From contig MNCI01006170.1 in the NCBI GenBank assembly GCA_015680685.1, positions 64,354 to 128,353 on the forward strand: 64,000 nucleotides of DNA. The letters run 5' to 3'. The notes under the pieces were generated by a model that had not been told where the DNA came from, searched no databases, and worked only from the letters and a program-made list of their open reading frames with translations. Origin of the DNA: Gnetum montanum (lineage: Eukaryota; Streptophyta; Gnetopsida; Gnetales; Gnetaceae). The first letter of the stretch is position 1. Every line of letters begins with the position of its first letter. The position numbers and the translations under genes are program-made. Positions 44,839 to 56,513 of the stretch are shown piece after piece.

Positions 44839-47706
44839 ATGGCCCCAAAACATGGACAAAAGGAAGGTCCTGCTCAAGGTGGAAGAAAATGACCTAGGAG
44901 AGGTGGAAGATAAGATCTTGCTGAACAACATGCAGAATAGGAGGAACAATCATTTAGCATTCATCAAGAGGATCCTCCTACCGTATAGTCTGGGCAAGTA
45001 GAAGGAGGAGTTGCTACAATGCTTGAACAGGGACAACATCTCACGTTGCCCCAAGATTGTGTTCAGGCCATCCATGAAAAGTTCACATTTGCTGCGATGA
45101 TTGTGGAATTAAACTTTGAATCTTTTGTAGAGTTCACTCCTGAGGTTGTTAAGGACCATCTCAAAGGATCTCCCTTATGGCCTACCCTCTCTGAAAGCAG
45201 TGCCTGGTACCTAGGGGAGACGTACCAATTTTGGCACAATAGGGAACAAGGCACCACCATCAATATTTGTGGTGTAACAGTAGATTTCTCCTCATAGGAA
45301 ATTTTGGAAGTATTAAACCTTCTAAATACAGGGCCCAAGGTTGCTCAGTTATCTACCCATTCTGATCTCGATGTGCAACAAGATTGGTTGGAAAGGGCAT
45401 ATGGCAGAGATAAGACATTTGGTGAGTTGATGATGGAAGAGAGGATCTACTTCAAAATTGGAACATATCACCTCTTCCCCACAAAGGGCTTAAAAAGAAT
45501 ATCAATGTATGTGGCAAGAGGATGTGTAGTGCTGATGGAAAAGGTTAATGCTAACCTACCCCATCTATATTTAACAGAGATCTTGAGGCGGTTCGAGGAA
45601 CAGAAGATAGGGAAGCTTGTCTTGCCTTTCCCTTGTCTTATCAAAAATCTTTGCTAATGTGATGGTATCAGGGGGTACACCAATGATGTCCTCCAAAAAG
45701 CCCAAAATGCTTCCTATGCTGAACTATTAAAGCCACCAACTGCAAGAAAAATTATTGGTGAGATGCTAGGACTAGAAGAAGAAGAAGAACAACAAACGGT
45801 TGGACCAACTGCAACTCAACTTGTAGGACCTAGCCAACCTCCAAGTACAGGACCTAGCCAACAACAAAAAGTAGGGCCCAGCATAGGCTAGGATTAGCCA
45901 CCGCCACCACAAGACTATAGACCATCGATGAGGAATCTCAGGGCCATCGCTGAGATGATCAGTTGGGGAAGTCATGATGATGCAAATCTCTTTCGCGTCA
46001 TTGACGATGCCATACAGCCCACTATTTCTTTGGATTGCACAAGGGGTGAAGTGTCTATTCATACAAGAGGAGGGGAAAGTACTTGGTCACAATAGATCTC
46101 AAGAAACGTGACATCTTTCCAAGTGCAATTAGAAACTGGTGAAGGGGCCACTGTAGTGGTCATGCAACACTAGGATGCCGCGGGAGTTGCAGAAGTGGTC
46201 GCAAACCACATCAAAGAATCGTTCAATGTACCTGTTGTGCCACTAGTAGATCTCACAAGAGCACAAGATGCTCAAACTTTGGCTAGAACCTCAATGACTC
46301 CTACGGAACATGAGGATGCACTTGATCAATTGCTCCAAATAGGACAAGTAATGACATCCCTATTTGACATCCCTCAGGATGTTACAGTAATTCAGTCAAA
46401 TCTCATTTCCATGAAGGGGAAGTTAGTCTTAATAGAAGTGAGGGCCGAGCATGCTAAAGTAAAGATGCAAAAATTACAAGAGCAGCTCATGGCCCTACAA
46501 GCAGCACAACAGGATCCTTTGCAATTTATTCTCGCAGACCAGCTAGATAATTTCTGAATTGAGCAACTAAACAAGCTAATAACGAAGAATAAAAGGGTGG
46601 TTAAAGAAAAAGAGAAGGCTGTTTGGGATGCCTCTACAGCACAGGTGCAAACTCATGTGCATCTCAAAGCACTCAACGCCTTACAGGAGGAAAATAAATA
46701 GCTTGTTGCCAACAACCTTTGGTTGATCGTGGTGGAGAAGCAAAAGAATGTTCTTGAGGAACACTTTCATCAGTTGTGAGAACAATTCATCCAGGTCAAC
46801 CAAGACATAAGCTATTTAGCCAAGGAGAATCAAACTCTCTTAATGGAGGAGGTACACACAATTCGCCAAAAGACAGCTATTGAAATAAGCACGTGGAAAA
46901 ATGAGGCTAAACAACATGAAAAGCTAAAGAAGCACTTCCAAGATCAGGTGGGGATGTACAAATAGATCTTTGAGAAGGAGATCCATATGGCCAAGGCCCA
47001 TATCAATGCTATCACTACTCAACACACTGACTGGCTAGCCATATTGGACACATATGCCTTTGCCCACCAAATGGAAGTTAAGAATTGGGACCTGCATATT
47101 TAGGATCTAACAGAATACATGGAGTTGGCAAATATGAGGTATGCCAATCATGCCATGTTAACAGTAGGACACTCGAGGATAGAGCTTGAACGACGAGTAG
47201 CAACCACCTACAGCAAATATGCAGCAGAATTTGCAAAATGCAAGAAGTTGTTGGAAAAATTAGAGATCGCAAATTCTAAACTTGAGGTGGTGAAAGCAAG
47301 CTACCAAGGACAAAAAGGTATCACAACAGATTTGGTTCGATGGCTTGCAGATTTTCAAGAATGCAAAGATAAAGCCAAAGCCTATGAAGAGGAACGACGG
47401 GTGTTTGTGGCTTGGTATGTCAAGGCCAATCAAATGTTTCCGCAACTACCCTATCTATGGGAAGTACCAACTCTATCAAACATTAGAACATTAGCATGGA
47501 TGGCACAAGACCCTTGGACCAAAGAGGAGAAGCTCCATGCCATACTCCAATGCCATCAAGTCCCAAAACCTAGAGCACAACAAAGGGAAAGCACCAATGG
47601 AGGAGCCACCGCCACCAGGAACTACATGAGTTCCACAAATTTTGTAGTTGTAGCACATTTTTTGTGTTGTGTCTTTGTTATTTTTTCATTCCATACTACG
47701 GCATAA
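44839..47706 (+). pseudogene. ORF3 of E4, best-preserved copy (about 955 codons with scattered stops)
   Basis: It is readable almost end to end in one frame with about a dozen stops, nearly all TAG/TAA/TGA in place of Gln, Arg or Trp. Residues about 85-290 form the plant-transposon-type domain: ELNFESFVEFTPEVVKDHL, YLGETYQFWHN, EERIYFKIGTYHLFPTKGLK, NANLPHLYLTEILRRFEEQ and LPFPCLIKNLC. A Pro/Gln linker follows (45780-45910). Long coiled coil runs from about 46300 to 47400, for example VQTHVHLKALNALQEENK. The C-terminal box PYLWEVPTLSNIR then KEEKLHAILQ is at about 47450-47550. The upstream leader has U3-like promoter motifs. Function is unknown; no enzyme motif or membrane anchor is evident. 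Confidence 0.82.
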
Positions 47707-47783
47707 CTCCATTTTCACCATCCAATAATCCCATACCTATCCATTGTGTAATCATTGTAACTCGAGGACGAGTTTTCATTCAG

Positions 47784-47794
47784 TCATGGGGGTA
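47784..47794 (+). other. Polypurine tract of E4
   Basis: The sequence tcatgggggta precedes the LTR start. Just upstream, ctcgaggacgagttttcatt is the conserved pre-PPT block also seen, reversed, at 52200-52220. Confidence 0.8.
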
Positions 47795-48587
47795 TGATGA
47801 GTCGTCATTTGGGCAATCGCGATATCATGTATGTGATATCATAACCTATCTCCTCATCTATAAATAAGAGGTAGATAGATCAGTTAAGCAATCGGGAAGT
47901 TAGTCAGTTAGTTTTTAGTGTTTTCATTTCTTTCTCTCAACCCTTTTCCTCTCCGTGTATGCCCACAATGTGGTGATTGTAATTGTACGACATCCTTTAT
48001 TCAAGTGTGACATACTTGGACACGCACATGATTAACAATAAAGATCGAGATTACTTCATCAGTGCAACATTCACTTAGTTTAATTATTTAATTGTTATTG
48101 TTATTTACTACTTTCCTAGTTAATCTCTCTTACCCTTAAACTCCTGTTAAATGTGAAATGAGTATGACTTGATTATGAGCATTTAAGTGTGACTACTTGG
48201 TAACCCAGTAGTGTACCTAGGGTCTGTGCTTGGTAATCCCAGTGGTAGTTGTGCACAAAGTCCAAGATGTGTACGGATAATCAAGGAACAGATGGTCATC
48301 ACACTTAGGCTAGTTTAGATTTTCTCACCCTCTCTCTCCTATATTAGTAAATATTACTTTTCATTGCCTTCAGTAGTAGCATTAGATTAGAAACACATCA
48401 TACACCTCACTCTAGAATAAACCATATGTGACAAAGCTAATACTAGTCTAGGTGGGAAGATAGCAAACTGCGACCTAAGGCTAACTGTCTAGATGCCACA
48501 ACTAGTTCGTTTGCGAAGTTCAACTGGATCACACATGTAACGCTCGTATTCGTATGGTTGAGTGTAGGGGAACCTCACCACTCATCA
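47795..48587 (+). repeat. 3' LTR of E4 (family II)
   Basis: The 793-bp LTR runs from TGATGAGTCGTC to CCACTCATCA. U3 has cgatatcatg and gtgatatcat motifs (47818-47842), then ctataaataag (about 47858). R/U5 carries AATAAAGATCGAG near 48038. It closely resembles the LTR pieces at 33347 and 40285. Confidence 0.9.
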
Positions 48588-48759
48588 ATAACTGACTCTT
48601 GCCATTATTGTGAAGAAGAATTATAGCCCCCCTTTGCCATGTTCATGGTGAGAAGAAACATAATAACTATTGGGAAAAATACTCTTACAATAGGTTTGAA
48701 GATGGAATCCTTGAATTTTAACTCCTTGAATACAAGCAACATCTAGGGAATACCTTATG
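48588..48759. other. Flanking DNA right of E4
   Basis: It starts ATAAC and holds no recognised feature. It does not repeat the GTAAG found left of E3. Confidence 0.5.
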
Positions 48760-49780
48760 AAAATAATCTTGGACTATATATCTTCTATAGGGATTCAAGA
48801 GTCCCCTAACATTCCATATGCAACACTTCATTGTGGATATGAAGATAAAGAAGGATCTTCCTCAAGTACTAAAGCTTTAAAAGAATTTCTAGACTCAAAG
48901 CTATTTACTAAAGAGCAACAAGCACTTGTTCTTCTACTAGCAGACTAATTAGCATTAACAACAACTAAGGATTGGTACCCTTTAGAGAAATCACTAAAGA
49001 TAGGATTGTCACATGTGATTGAGACATAAGATTTCAGGGTAACTCACTCTTATCCACTAGTAACATCCTTTGGCACCCCTTCTTAGTTAAGAGGATTCTT
49101 ACTAACATCGGCACCCTCAATATTCATGTCTTTTGCATTTGTCATCTTGGGGTCTGAAGAAGAAGGATTATCCAAGGAGTGCACCTCAATAGTATCATTA
49201 GCTATATCATTAGATATACTTTTATCTTTTAATTCTTTACTAACATGTTCAACTAAAATTCTCTCAGCTTCAATCTTGGCTAGTAGCCTTGGACATTGAG
49301 CTTTCTAATGATTGTGATTGTGATAATAACAACAACAATTTGGGAGTATAAGATATGAAATTTTTTGTACAAAAGTCTTTTCTTTTACATTAAATTCTAG
49401 TGAGTCAGGCTGTTGCTTTTGCATATCAATTTTAACACACACTTGTCGAGTTGGTCTTGGATAGAAACTTGAAAAGGATTCCATACTGATGACCTCCCCA
49501 ACATGTGTAGCAAAAATGTCAACATGTAGAGAAAAGTGTGATGGGAGCCCTAGAAATTCTATCCATATTGACAAAATAGTCAAAATCCTCCTTCTAGGGT
49601 TGAAGCACTAAAAAAGATCTATAAATGTTCCAAATTAATTGTTGTTTCACGAAATAGACCATAGCCCAAGTTTGAAAAGCAAGAAGAAAAATCCTTTTGG
49701 TAAAATTAGAGGCCATGGTTAATCTAATGTTTTGAGGTTACCAAAACTTTTTAACCCATTTCTAGAAAACTGAGATAGAA
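48760..49780 (-). pseudogene. LINE ORF1-like fragment (DUF4283-type region and zinc knuckle)
   Basis: Read on the minus strand, a segment near 49690-49600 gives AWAMVYFVKQQLIWNIYRSF. Next comes LSIWIEFLGLPSHFSL and PTRQVCVKIDMQKQQPDSLE (open 49305-49583). That is the usual arrangement of plant LINE ORF1 proteins, where a DUF4283 module is followed by a CCHC knuckle. The knuckle is degraded: one Cys is Tyr (CCCYYHNHNH) and a stop precedes KAQCPRL. An acidic/Ser-rich tail follows (to about 48760). No endonuclease or RT part is visible. ORF1 binds LINE RNA in the family; this copy is dead. Confidence 0.55.
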
Positions 49781-51201
49781 AGAATCCTACTAGTAAAAAG
49801 GCCAATTGCATAACAATGGATGAAGATTTAAATAGTTTGAACAAAGATGTCTTCAAAAAAGTCAAAACGTAAAATGTTGTCATTATCATCCACTATTCTT
49901 AGTGGGTTGCGAATCACTATTGGAGGAGTCAATTATTTTTCTTTTTACCCTACAACATCAAAGAATAAATAGATAGTTTGGGGCATGTAAACACATTGGG
50001 CCCCAGCCCAAACACTTCAGGAATCAAAGCAAAGATTGTATTAAAAAAGAGGAATAGACTCACCGAGAATCCTGTTCACCAAATGGAAAGAGGCACGCAT
50101 AAGAACTGCATTTATCACCTAGAAACCTTGGCCAATCTTAACCACCAATGAAAGAAGGTCCTACAAATCAATGCTCAAGCATGACCCACTTCTCAATAGC
50201 ACAATGTTGGATAAATCAGTAGCCACCTCAATTCAATTCCTATGCACAACTATCCATTCTTGCACACAGATGCAATAGTGTGGTAGCAGTGAACCAGAGC
50301 GCAATAGCAACACAAAATAAATTTCTACAATGCATTTTTCAGTTCCAACCATAAGAAAAACCTTAGAACAACTCTGGAGCTTGAAACAACCAAGACTCCA
50401 CAACTGCAAACTACATCTGATAGAGGTACCATAGACTGTAGACCGTAGATGAACCACCACTTGCACCTTGTAACAAAAAACTCAAAAACATTACCATATG
50501 TCCAAACTGTATGTGAGAGTTTCTTTGCTTAACCCTAAGCCATCAAAATAACCCTAGAATTGTTGATGTCTTAAATAAATAAAATGCTAATTGCAACAAA
50601 TTTGGAATTTAAGCTCTCCAATTGTCAATACTATTATCATTCAGAAGTGTTTTCCATCAGTTGCCAATTATTCGTAAATCTTGATAGTAATTATGCACAG
50701 GGCATGTCCTTTTATTTATAGGGTGAAACAAACCCTACAAATCAAACCGCAAAGCCTTGATACATCAATTTCCAAATCAAACCATGAAGCATTAATGCAT
50801 CAATTTGTATGGGTCAAAATCCTAGACCTTGCTCTTTTCTAGTATAAAGCACATCAATATAGGGTTTGATAGCACAACTCACTTACTATAGCATGTTAGT
50901 TGTGACCCAAGAGTGTGCTATCACAATGTTATTTCACTATTGCTACAGTTAGGGATTTGATTTCAAGTACATCTGATTTTTATCTAAAGGATTTGATTTT
51001 TCTCTTTTTGATTTTGTTGCACAAATTTTATCTCCCTAAAATTCCCCTATGAGGGTTGTTAAATTATTGTCAACTAGTTCAACTCATTCTAAACTTTCTA
51101 CTTATTTTTTTGATGTAGAAATTTATGTTGCCTTTGAGAATACATATTTACAAATTGGTGAACAAAACTTTATAACATCTTTTCCTTGATGATGTATATA
51201 C
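49781..51201. other. Unassigned flanking DNA
   Basis: There is no supported gene. It could include 5' parts of the LINE remnant, since it lies upstream of that fragment on the minus strand, but no motif confirms this. The minus frame 50233-50466 has no recognisable features. Confidence 0.35.
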
Positions 51202-51274
51202 ATCATCAAAGAAAATAAAATTGGGGGTTGTTGATGATATAATTAAAACCCCTAATTTTATTTTCTTTGATGAT
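51202..51274. repeat. 28-base inverted repeat (hairpin) at the E5 insertion edge
   Basis: The left arm (51202-51229) and right arm (51247-51274) are reverse complements with one mismatch, around a 17-base loop. The arm sequence begins atcatcaaagaaaataaaat. The right arm ends only three bases before the E5 LTR. Confidence 0.85.
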
Positions 51275-51277
51275 ATA

Positions 51278-52183
51278 TGATGAGCGGCTAGGTACCCCTA
51301 TGTCCAACCATGCAAATTACGGGCGTTCACACACGACTCAGTCGAATTCCGTAGACTGTAAGCACTTTGCATACACCAGACCCTAACCAAAAAAACCTTA
51401 TGTTAGAATGGTCATTGTCTTCCCAAACTCACTTGTGATGTTCTGATTGAGATGGTTAAGTGAGATTGAGGCAAATTATTTTTATGGATTTTTCACTTTA
51501 TCTTCTAGCGTCTAATTCTTGGAATGAAAAGTAAGGAATGGAATATTACGTAATCTATAATTATCCTAATATATATCTTAACTCTTCCTAGCATAAGTAT
51601 CTGATCCCATATTCTAGGCACATCCTAAGCATCACCTAACCACTACTGGGTTACCAGACATTAAGCGTCACTGGGTTGCCAAGTGTTGGGTTTACGTTCG
51701 AGATGGTCATACTTATGGTTTCTACGAACTATAAAAGAGAGATAGCAATTAAAATAATAACAATGGAAAATTAAGGAATTATTAAAGCATAGAAATATTA
51801 AACTATTAAATGCATCAAATGACTAAGTCCAATTGCTGCAAGGAATGCTTGAAAAGCTCATCTTTATTGCCATTCATGCCAATGGGCTTAGGTACATCAA
51901 CGCTTGAATAAAGAGTCAAACACCTTTCTTAGACCTACTGCGGGCACTTGGAAAATATTCTAACTCTTATTAAAACAAACTACAAGAGCTTCACTACGAC
52001 TTCCAAAAAGGTACCTAAGTGTGGTGGGAGCCCACTTATTTATAGGCTAAAATAGGCTCCGCGTAAACGGGGCCACATCGATGCATGGAAGGATGCATCA
52101 ATGGGGCTACATCAATGCAGTTGTGTATACGGGGCCCCATATATGTAGCCTAGTCAATGCATTGATTTTTTAACACTTCATCA
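51278..52183 (-). repeat. 3' LTR of E5
   Basis: On the minus strand it runs from TGATGAAGTG (ending at 52183) to CGCTCATCA (starting at 51278), 906 bp. U3 (52050-52165) holds tgcattgatgtagcccc and catatatggggccc motifs. A TATA box (cctataaataag on the minus strand) is at about 52034-52046 and an AATAAAGATGAG signal at about 51864. Confidence 0.88.
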
Positions 52184-52193
52184 TACCCCCATG
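52184..52193 (-). other. Polypurine tract of E5
   Basis: On the minus strand, catgggggta directly precedes the LTR, with the ctcgaggacgag block just upstream (about 52206-52217). Confidence 0.8.
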
Positions 52194-52429
52194 ACTGAGT
52201 AAAATCTCGTCCTCGAGTTTCTCTACAATTTGGAAGGTATGGACTTTTTATTACAACACACATGACTTGACACATATGAGACACACACATGATACAACAC
52301 CAATTTTACTGATGCACAAAGTGTCTGAGTGTACAGAGAAGAAAAAATTACAAAATGGTGGTATTCAGAGATAAAATTGAACACCCTAATTATTTTGGAT
52401 TTTCTACCATGTTGAAAGATGTAAAAATT

Positions 52430-54800
52430 GCTGGAGAAGATCACACTGTCCTTGGTGGCGGTGGTTCTAATAGACCTTCACCAGCCTCTGGCCCACATGG
52501 TGGTGGTGGCACAAATGATGGCTATCCCATAGCAATTGCAACTTTCAAAGGAAACTAGAGAGCCTTCAAGAGGGTCCTCATTTTTTCTTCCTTGCTTCTA
52601 GGATTGTTCACCATCCAGGTGGCTTCACTAATGTGTGTCGGGAAGAGAACCTCCCAAGGGCATAGAAGCACAGGGAAGAGTTCTTTTAGATTGACAAACC
52701 AGGCTATGAACTATTTTTGTTTAATTTCAAACACTCAAATTGATGTTTTCAGTTGTTGGTAGTTATTCATTTGATGGGCCAAGTTCTCCATGATTGCAAA
52801 TTGTACTTCAAAACATGTGCAGAGAACCTCGAGTTCTGCATTTTCTATTTTCAATTTTTGTTTTATCACTTTGTGCACTTGGAACTCACCCTCGTATAAA
52901 GAATACAAGGTAGCCACTTACTTTTCTAGGTCAGACCACAATCTCCCAGCTATTAGCATAGCCAGGTTTGCATAGCGAAGGTTGGCCAGCTCTATGTACT
53001 CTATCATTTCTTCAATCTGCAGTTCCTTGAGGCAGATTTTAGCTTGGTTGTAGGCATTCAGCCCATCAAAGATAGGTTGCCATACCTCACCTCCTTCTCA
53101 AAGCTGCTAGAGCACTTGGTTCATCTTAGCCTTTGCAACTTGAATCTATTTCTCATTCACTTCCTTTTGCAATCCCACTTGGTCCCTGTAATGATTCTTA
53201 ACTTTTTCAAACTTAAGGGCTTCGTTCTTCCAAGTGGTGATTTTAATGGCTGATTTCTGTCACAACGTTTGAACCTCCTCCATAAAAATATTTTGATTTT
53301 CAATAGCCAACATCCTCATATCAGTGTTCACCTTGGCTAGCTCTTCCCACTATTGGTGAATAAAGCTTTTCATGTGCTCATTTTCAGCACCAACATTATG
53401 CAGGAGATGGAATTCCATAGTCAACCTAAAATTCTACTAGAGAACCTCTATCAAGTCCTTATTTAAATGATATGCATGAGTGTCTACCAAGGACTTATCA
53501 AGGATCACCAAATCTTGCTCATCCTTAACTATCTGAAGTTTGACCTGAAGCTATTGAAAAGCTTCATCTCTGGTGAGCTCACGATTGAGAAGAGCTAGAT
53601 TAGCATGTTGGATCCTTAATTGGGAAACTTCTATTACCAAGCATTGACAATTGGCTTGAGTAGCTTCAAGTTTCCCTTCCAAGATGAGGCTCTTACCCCT
53701 AGCTGAGTGCAGCTCTGACTGGGTTGCAGTGATGTTATCTAGAAGGTTGAAGACATCTGGAAGTAGTTGCTCAGTTCTAACCAGTCGATCCAATAGTTCT
53801 TCATGTTGGGCTGCATCAATCCTGCTACATGAAGTCCCAACGGATTCCTATACATCGTCAAGTCCATGTACGTCTAGTACAGGTGCCACCAGTGCATTGA
53901 GGGCTATAGCAATCATGTCAGCAACCACTTTGGCCATAATCTCCAGTCCTTGGTGCTGCATCACCAGGACTGTCGCCCCCTCACCATCTTCCAAGCATAC
54001 CAAGAAAGTAGTAGCATTTCCAAAAATTTTAGGAAATAATTTTAGGGTGGATATTGTTACTTCCTGGACATTAGGATCAGTTCTTGTGGGTACTTATGTT
54101 TAGGTGACAGAGAACATCGGCCTTGCTCTTTCTAGCAGACTTACTGATCGAGCCAATTGCTCTAGATGGCTCATTGCACGGTGATAGACTGAAGGGTATT
54201 CTCCTCCATTGGTCCTTCCAGACTGCTCTTGTTGGCTCAAGAGTGATTGTTAGATTTCGTGTATATGGTTTGCGATGGTTTGCGAACCTGACCTCATTTT
54301 TTGTGTAGGCGGTGAAGGTGGTTGCTGCTCCTCCTCAGTTTGTGTGGTGGCCGAAGTCTTTTCTTTCATCATTTCCTGCCATGAGGCAATTGGGGCATGC
54401 TGGAGTGTATTGTTGGCATACCGTGCTATCCCTACCTATTTGCATAACTTTCTAAATAGGCAAGGAAAGGGGAAAGCTCGCCTTCCATGTTTGCTTTCAA
54501 CAAACCTTTTTTCAATTTCCAAGAATAACAATTGTGGAAGGCTCATTGGGAATTTTCCACTTAAGGTGACCCATGCACGAGCGGAGAAGGTAGTGACTTT
54601 GCTAGGTCTCACTGTTGGGTTCAAGCTCATACACCTTCTCAGTTTGACTAAGTTATGGTGTTGGGACATGCATCCCATTAAATCCCCCAAAATATTAGTT
54701 GATGGGTTAGAACCAAAAACAATAAGGGATAAGTTGGAGTTTAAACTATTGTTTTCATTTCTTCCCGTAAGAGGTGTGAAGTCTTAATTAATTAATTAAT
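52430..54800 (-). pseudogene. ORF3 of E5, N-terminal part deleted
   Basis: The readable part starts inside the plant-transposon domain: CMSLNPTVRPSKVTTFSARA, WVTLSGKFPMSLPQLLFLEI and FPFPCLFRKLC (54690-54436). The segment before it, about 200 residues in E4, is absent, and the internal promoter lies only about 110 bases upstream. Coiled coil follows: 53793-53551 with LDNITATQSELHSARGKSL, and 52917-52735. The C-terminal WEVP/KEEK box is at about 52665-52575, ending in a Pro/Gly tail with PPPPCGPEAGEG. Stops interrupt it, though fewer than in E1 and E2. Confidence 0.72.
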
Positions 54801-54815
54801 TTTTAGTAGGCCTCA

Positions 54816-54910
54816 NATATATAAGGTTTTTGCGCTACATCAACGGGGCTATGTATATGCAGGGGGCAATGTATATGGGGCCTCGTATACATAGGGGGTC
54901 ACACCCTTTG
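54816..54910 (-). promoter_or_regulatory. Internal U3-like promoter of E5
   Basis: On the minus strand, ctatgtatacgaggcccca, atatacattgccccc and catatacatagccccg repeats precede a TATA-like cttatatatn (54816-54825, with one N). The E5 LTR U3 uses the same gtatacggggcc/catatatgtag vocabulary. Confidence 0.5.
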
Positions 54911-55528
54911 ACCAGTGTTGACCTAACAAAAGAAAGCCTGAAAAATTGATTTAAAATGCCAAATTGGGGTAGTTGAAGAGCTTGAGAGACCAGGAACTAG
55001 GCTGAGAGAAAGAGGAAGGTAAGTGGAGCACAAAAGAGAGTCAAAAAGTAGGAGAGTGTGGTGAAAAAGAACTCTACCAAGAAGAAGTCAAGTGATGGGT
55101 ATCATGAAAATAATCAACCAACCAAATCAAAAGGATGGGAGGCTAACAAACAGGACCAGGAATATGCAAGCAGGTCCTCCCCTTAGCAGGCGGTAGCCTT
55201 AGTAGCCCTTGCATATCCTCAACATCGGAGTTTGTGGGCCCTGGGGCCACGAAATGCTGATCACAAGTTAATACTCCCATCCATGAGAACCTACCGAGGC
55301 ATGAGAAGTTCATGGAAATCATGACAAACTTTCAAAACATAAGATGGGTAGTGAGGTGAGTCATGGAGCGAAGTGGGTGAAGAGAGAGATGAGAGAACTA
55401 GAATTCTGATCATTGGTCACATGAAACCCCATGTGAAGTTGTGGTTAAGTAACCTGGTAGGACCTTTCCTGAGTTCGGACCCAAAACCAACCACATACAA
55501 TGACATCATAGCAACATGTGAAGCCTCG
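54911..55528 (-). other. Spacer of E5, part nearest ORF3
   Basis: It contains the hairpin at 55162-55216 and the ggccccagggcccacaaactc block that precedes it in other copies. A plus-strand frame at 55373-55612 is protein-like by chance or from an older fragment; I do not call it a gene. Confidence 0.55.
55162..55216 (-). repeat. TATGCAAG-type hairpin (E5 copy)
   Basis: The plus-strand arms are atatgcaag and cttgcatat, with a loop containing caggtcctcccc, the complement of the ggggaggacc loop motif in E2. Confidence 0.7.
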
Positions 55529-55775
55529 TCCATCCTCCAAGTATACAAGAATGCACCAACAGAGAATCACCACTTCAACAAGCATGAGAGGAAGGAAGTG
55601 AAATGGGACTAAGTTAGAGGGGACAGAGTGAGTCCCATAACTAGTGCTCATGACCTGTGAGAGGTGATTTAAGGGGTGTGCTTTGAATTCCCACATAGTT
55701 AGTTTTTTATTTTTGTTTTTCTTGTTATTTCATGGGATCCACACCATGCAAAGACCCATGCTTGGTTGTTATATC
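55529..55775 (-). repeat. About 245-bp direct duplication, copy a
   Basis: It is about 95% identical by eye to 58056-58300. On the minus strand it holds an A-loop hairpin (TGCATGGTGTGGATCCCAT...GTGGGAATTCAAAGCACACC) and a CTAAC-pyrimidine stretch, so it is spacer sequence. The two copies flank 2.28 kb containing a solo LTR. Confidence 0.8.
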
Positions 55776-56513
55776 CCCTGATACATTTTGCTCACCTCAA
55801 AACTCTTGATACACTATTGCATACTGTAGCTCTCTAAGCAGTTGCGACACAAAACATGATACACAATACATGATGCAAAATGCAAGTGCTCAAACATGAG
55901 CATGACACAAAAAGAAAGCTCTTTCAAAAAAGCAAAGAAAAAAAAAACAAAAAAACAAAAAAAAGGGTCAAAGAGCAAAATGCACGGAAAAGGTCTTCGA
56001 GACCCCATTGACATCATAAAAGACTATTGGCCATTCTCATACAAGCCCCAGGCGAGAAGGCAGTTTTCTTGAAAAAAAAGTTACACTCGTGTCTCAAAGA
56101 GACCATGTTACACATCATCGTGTGGCTTTGGCTGTTTACAAAGGGCCCTACAAATACTCTATAAGAGTCTCGTTTCTCTAAAGAACGCACCTCCTATGTC
56201 TTGGTTTTGAGTCTAATGAAAACCTAGTTGTCGACAAGGACCAATGACATGACTTGTCCATAAGAGAGCATTCCTCTCCCACAGATCCCAACAACAATCA
56301 TCACCCTTAACCTCCTAGCTTCCCTGGTTACAACCGATTCCCTTGCATCTTGAACCACATTCCCTCAATCCCATGCACTTTTGAAAATGGTGCGATGACA
56401 CCCAGCCAAGAGCCAACGGTTAATGTTTGATGCTTTATTTCTCATGGTGTTTTGCACTTCTTTGTCGATGCCTCTTGGGTGGATTCCTCAAGACGTCAAC
56501 AAAGAGGAGCCAA
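55776..56513. other. Unassigned DNA within the E5 spacer
   Basis: An A-rich tract is at 55910-55970. A plus-strand stretch at 56052-56110 (gaaggcagttttcttg...cactcgtgtctcaaag) resembles the E2 spacer at 27784-27830. This suggests a second, oppositely oriented spacer fragment. No gene is seen. Confidence 0.4.

Noticed and set aside
53684-54787. Plus-strand frames of 139 and 170 residues
   Set aside because: Antisense shadows of the minus-strand ORF3 of E5, whose coiled-coil and domain motifs are clear.
55373-55612. Plus-strand 79-residue frame that could pass for a gag fragment
   Set aside because: It overlaps spacer blocks of E5 that are conserved on the minus strand, and it lacks any gag motif.
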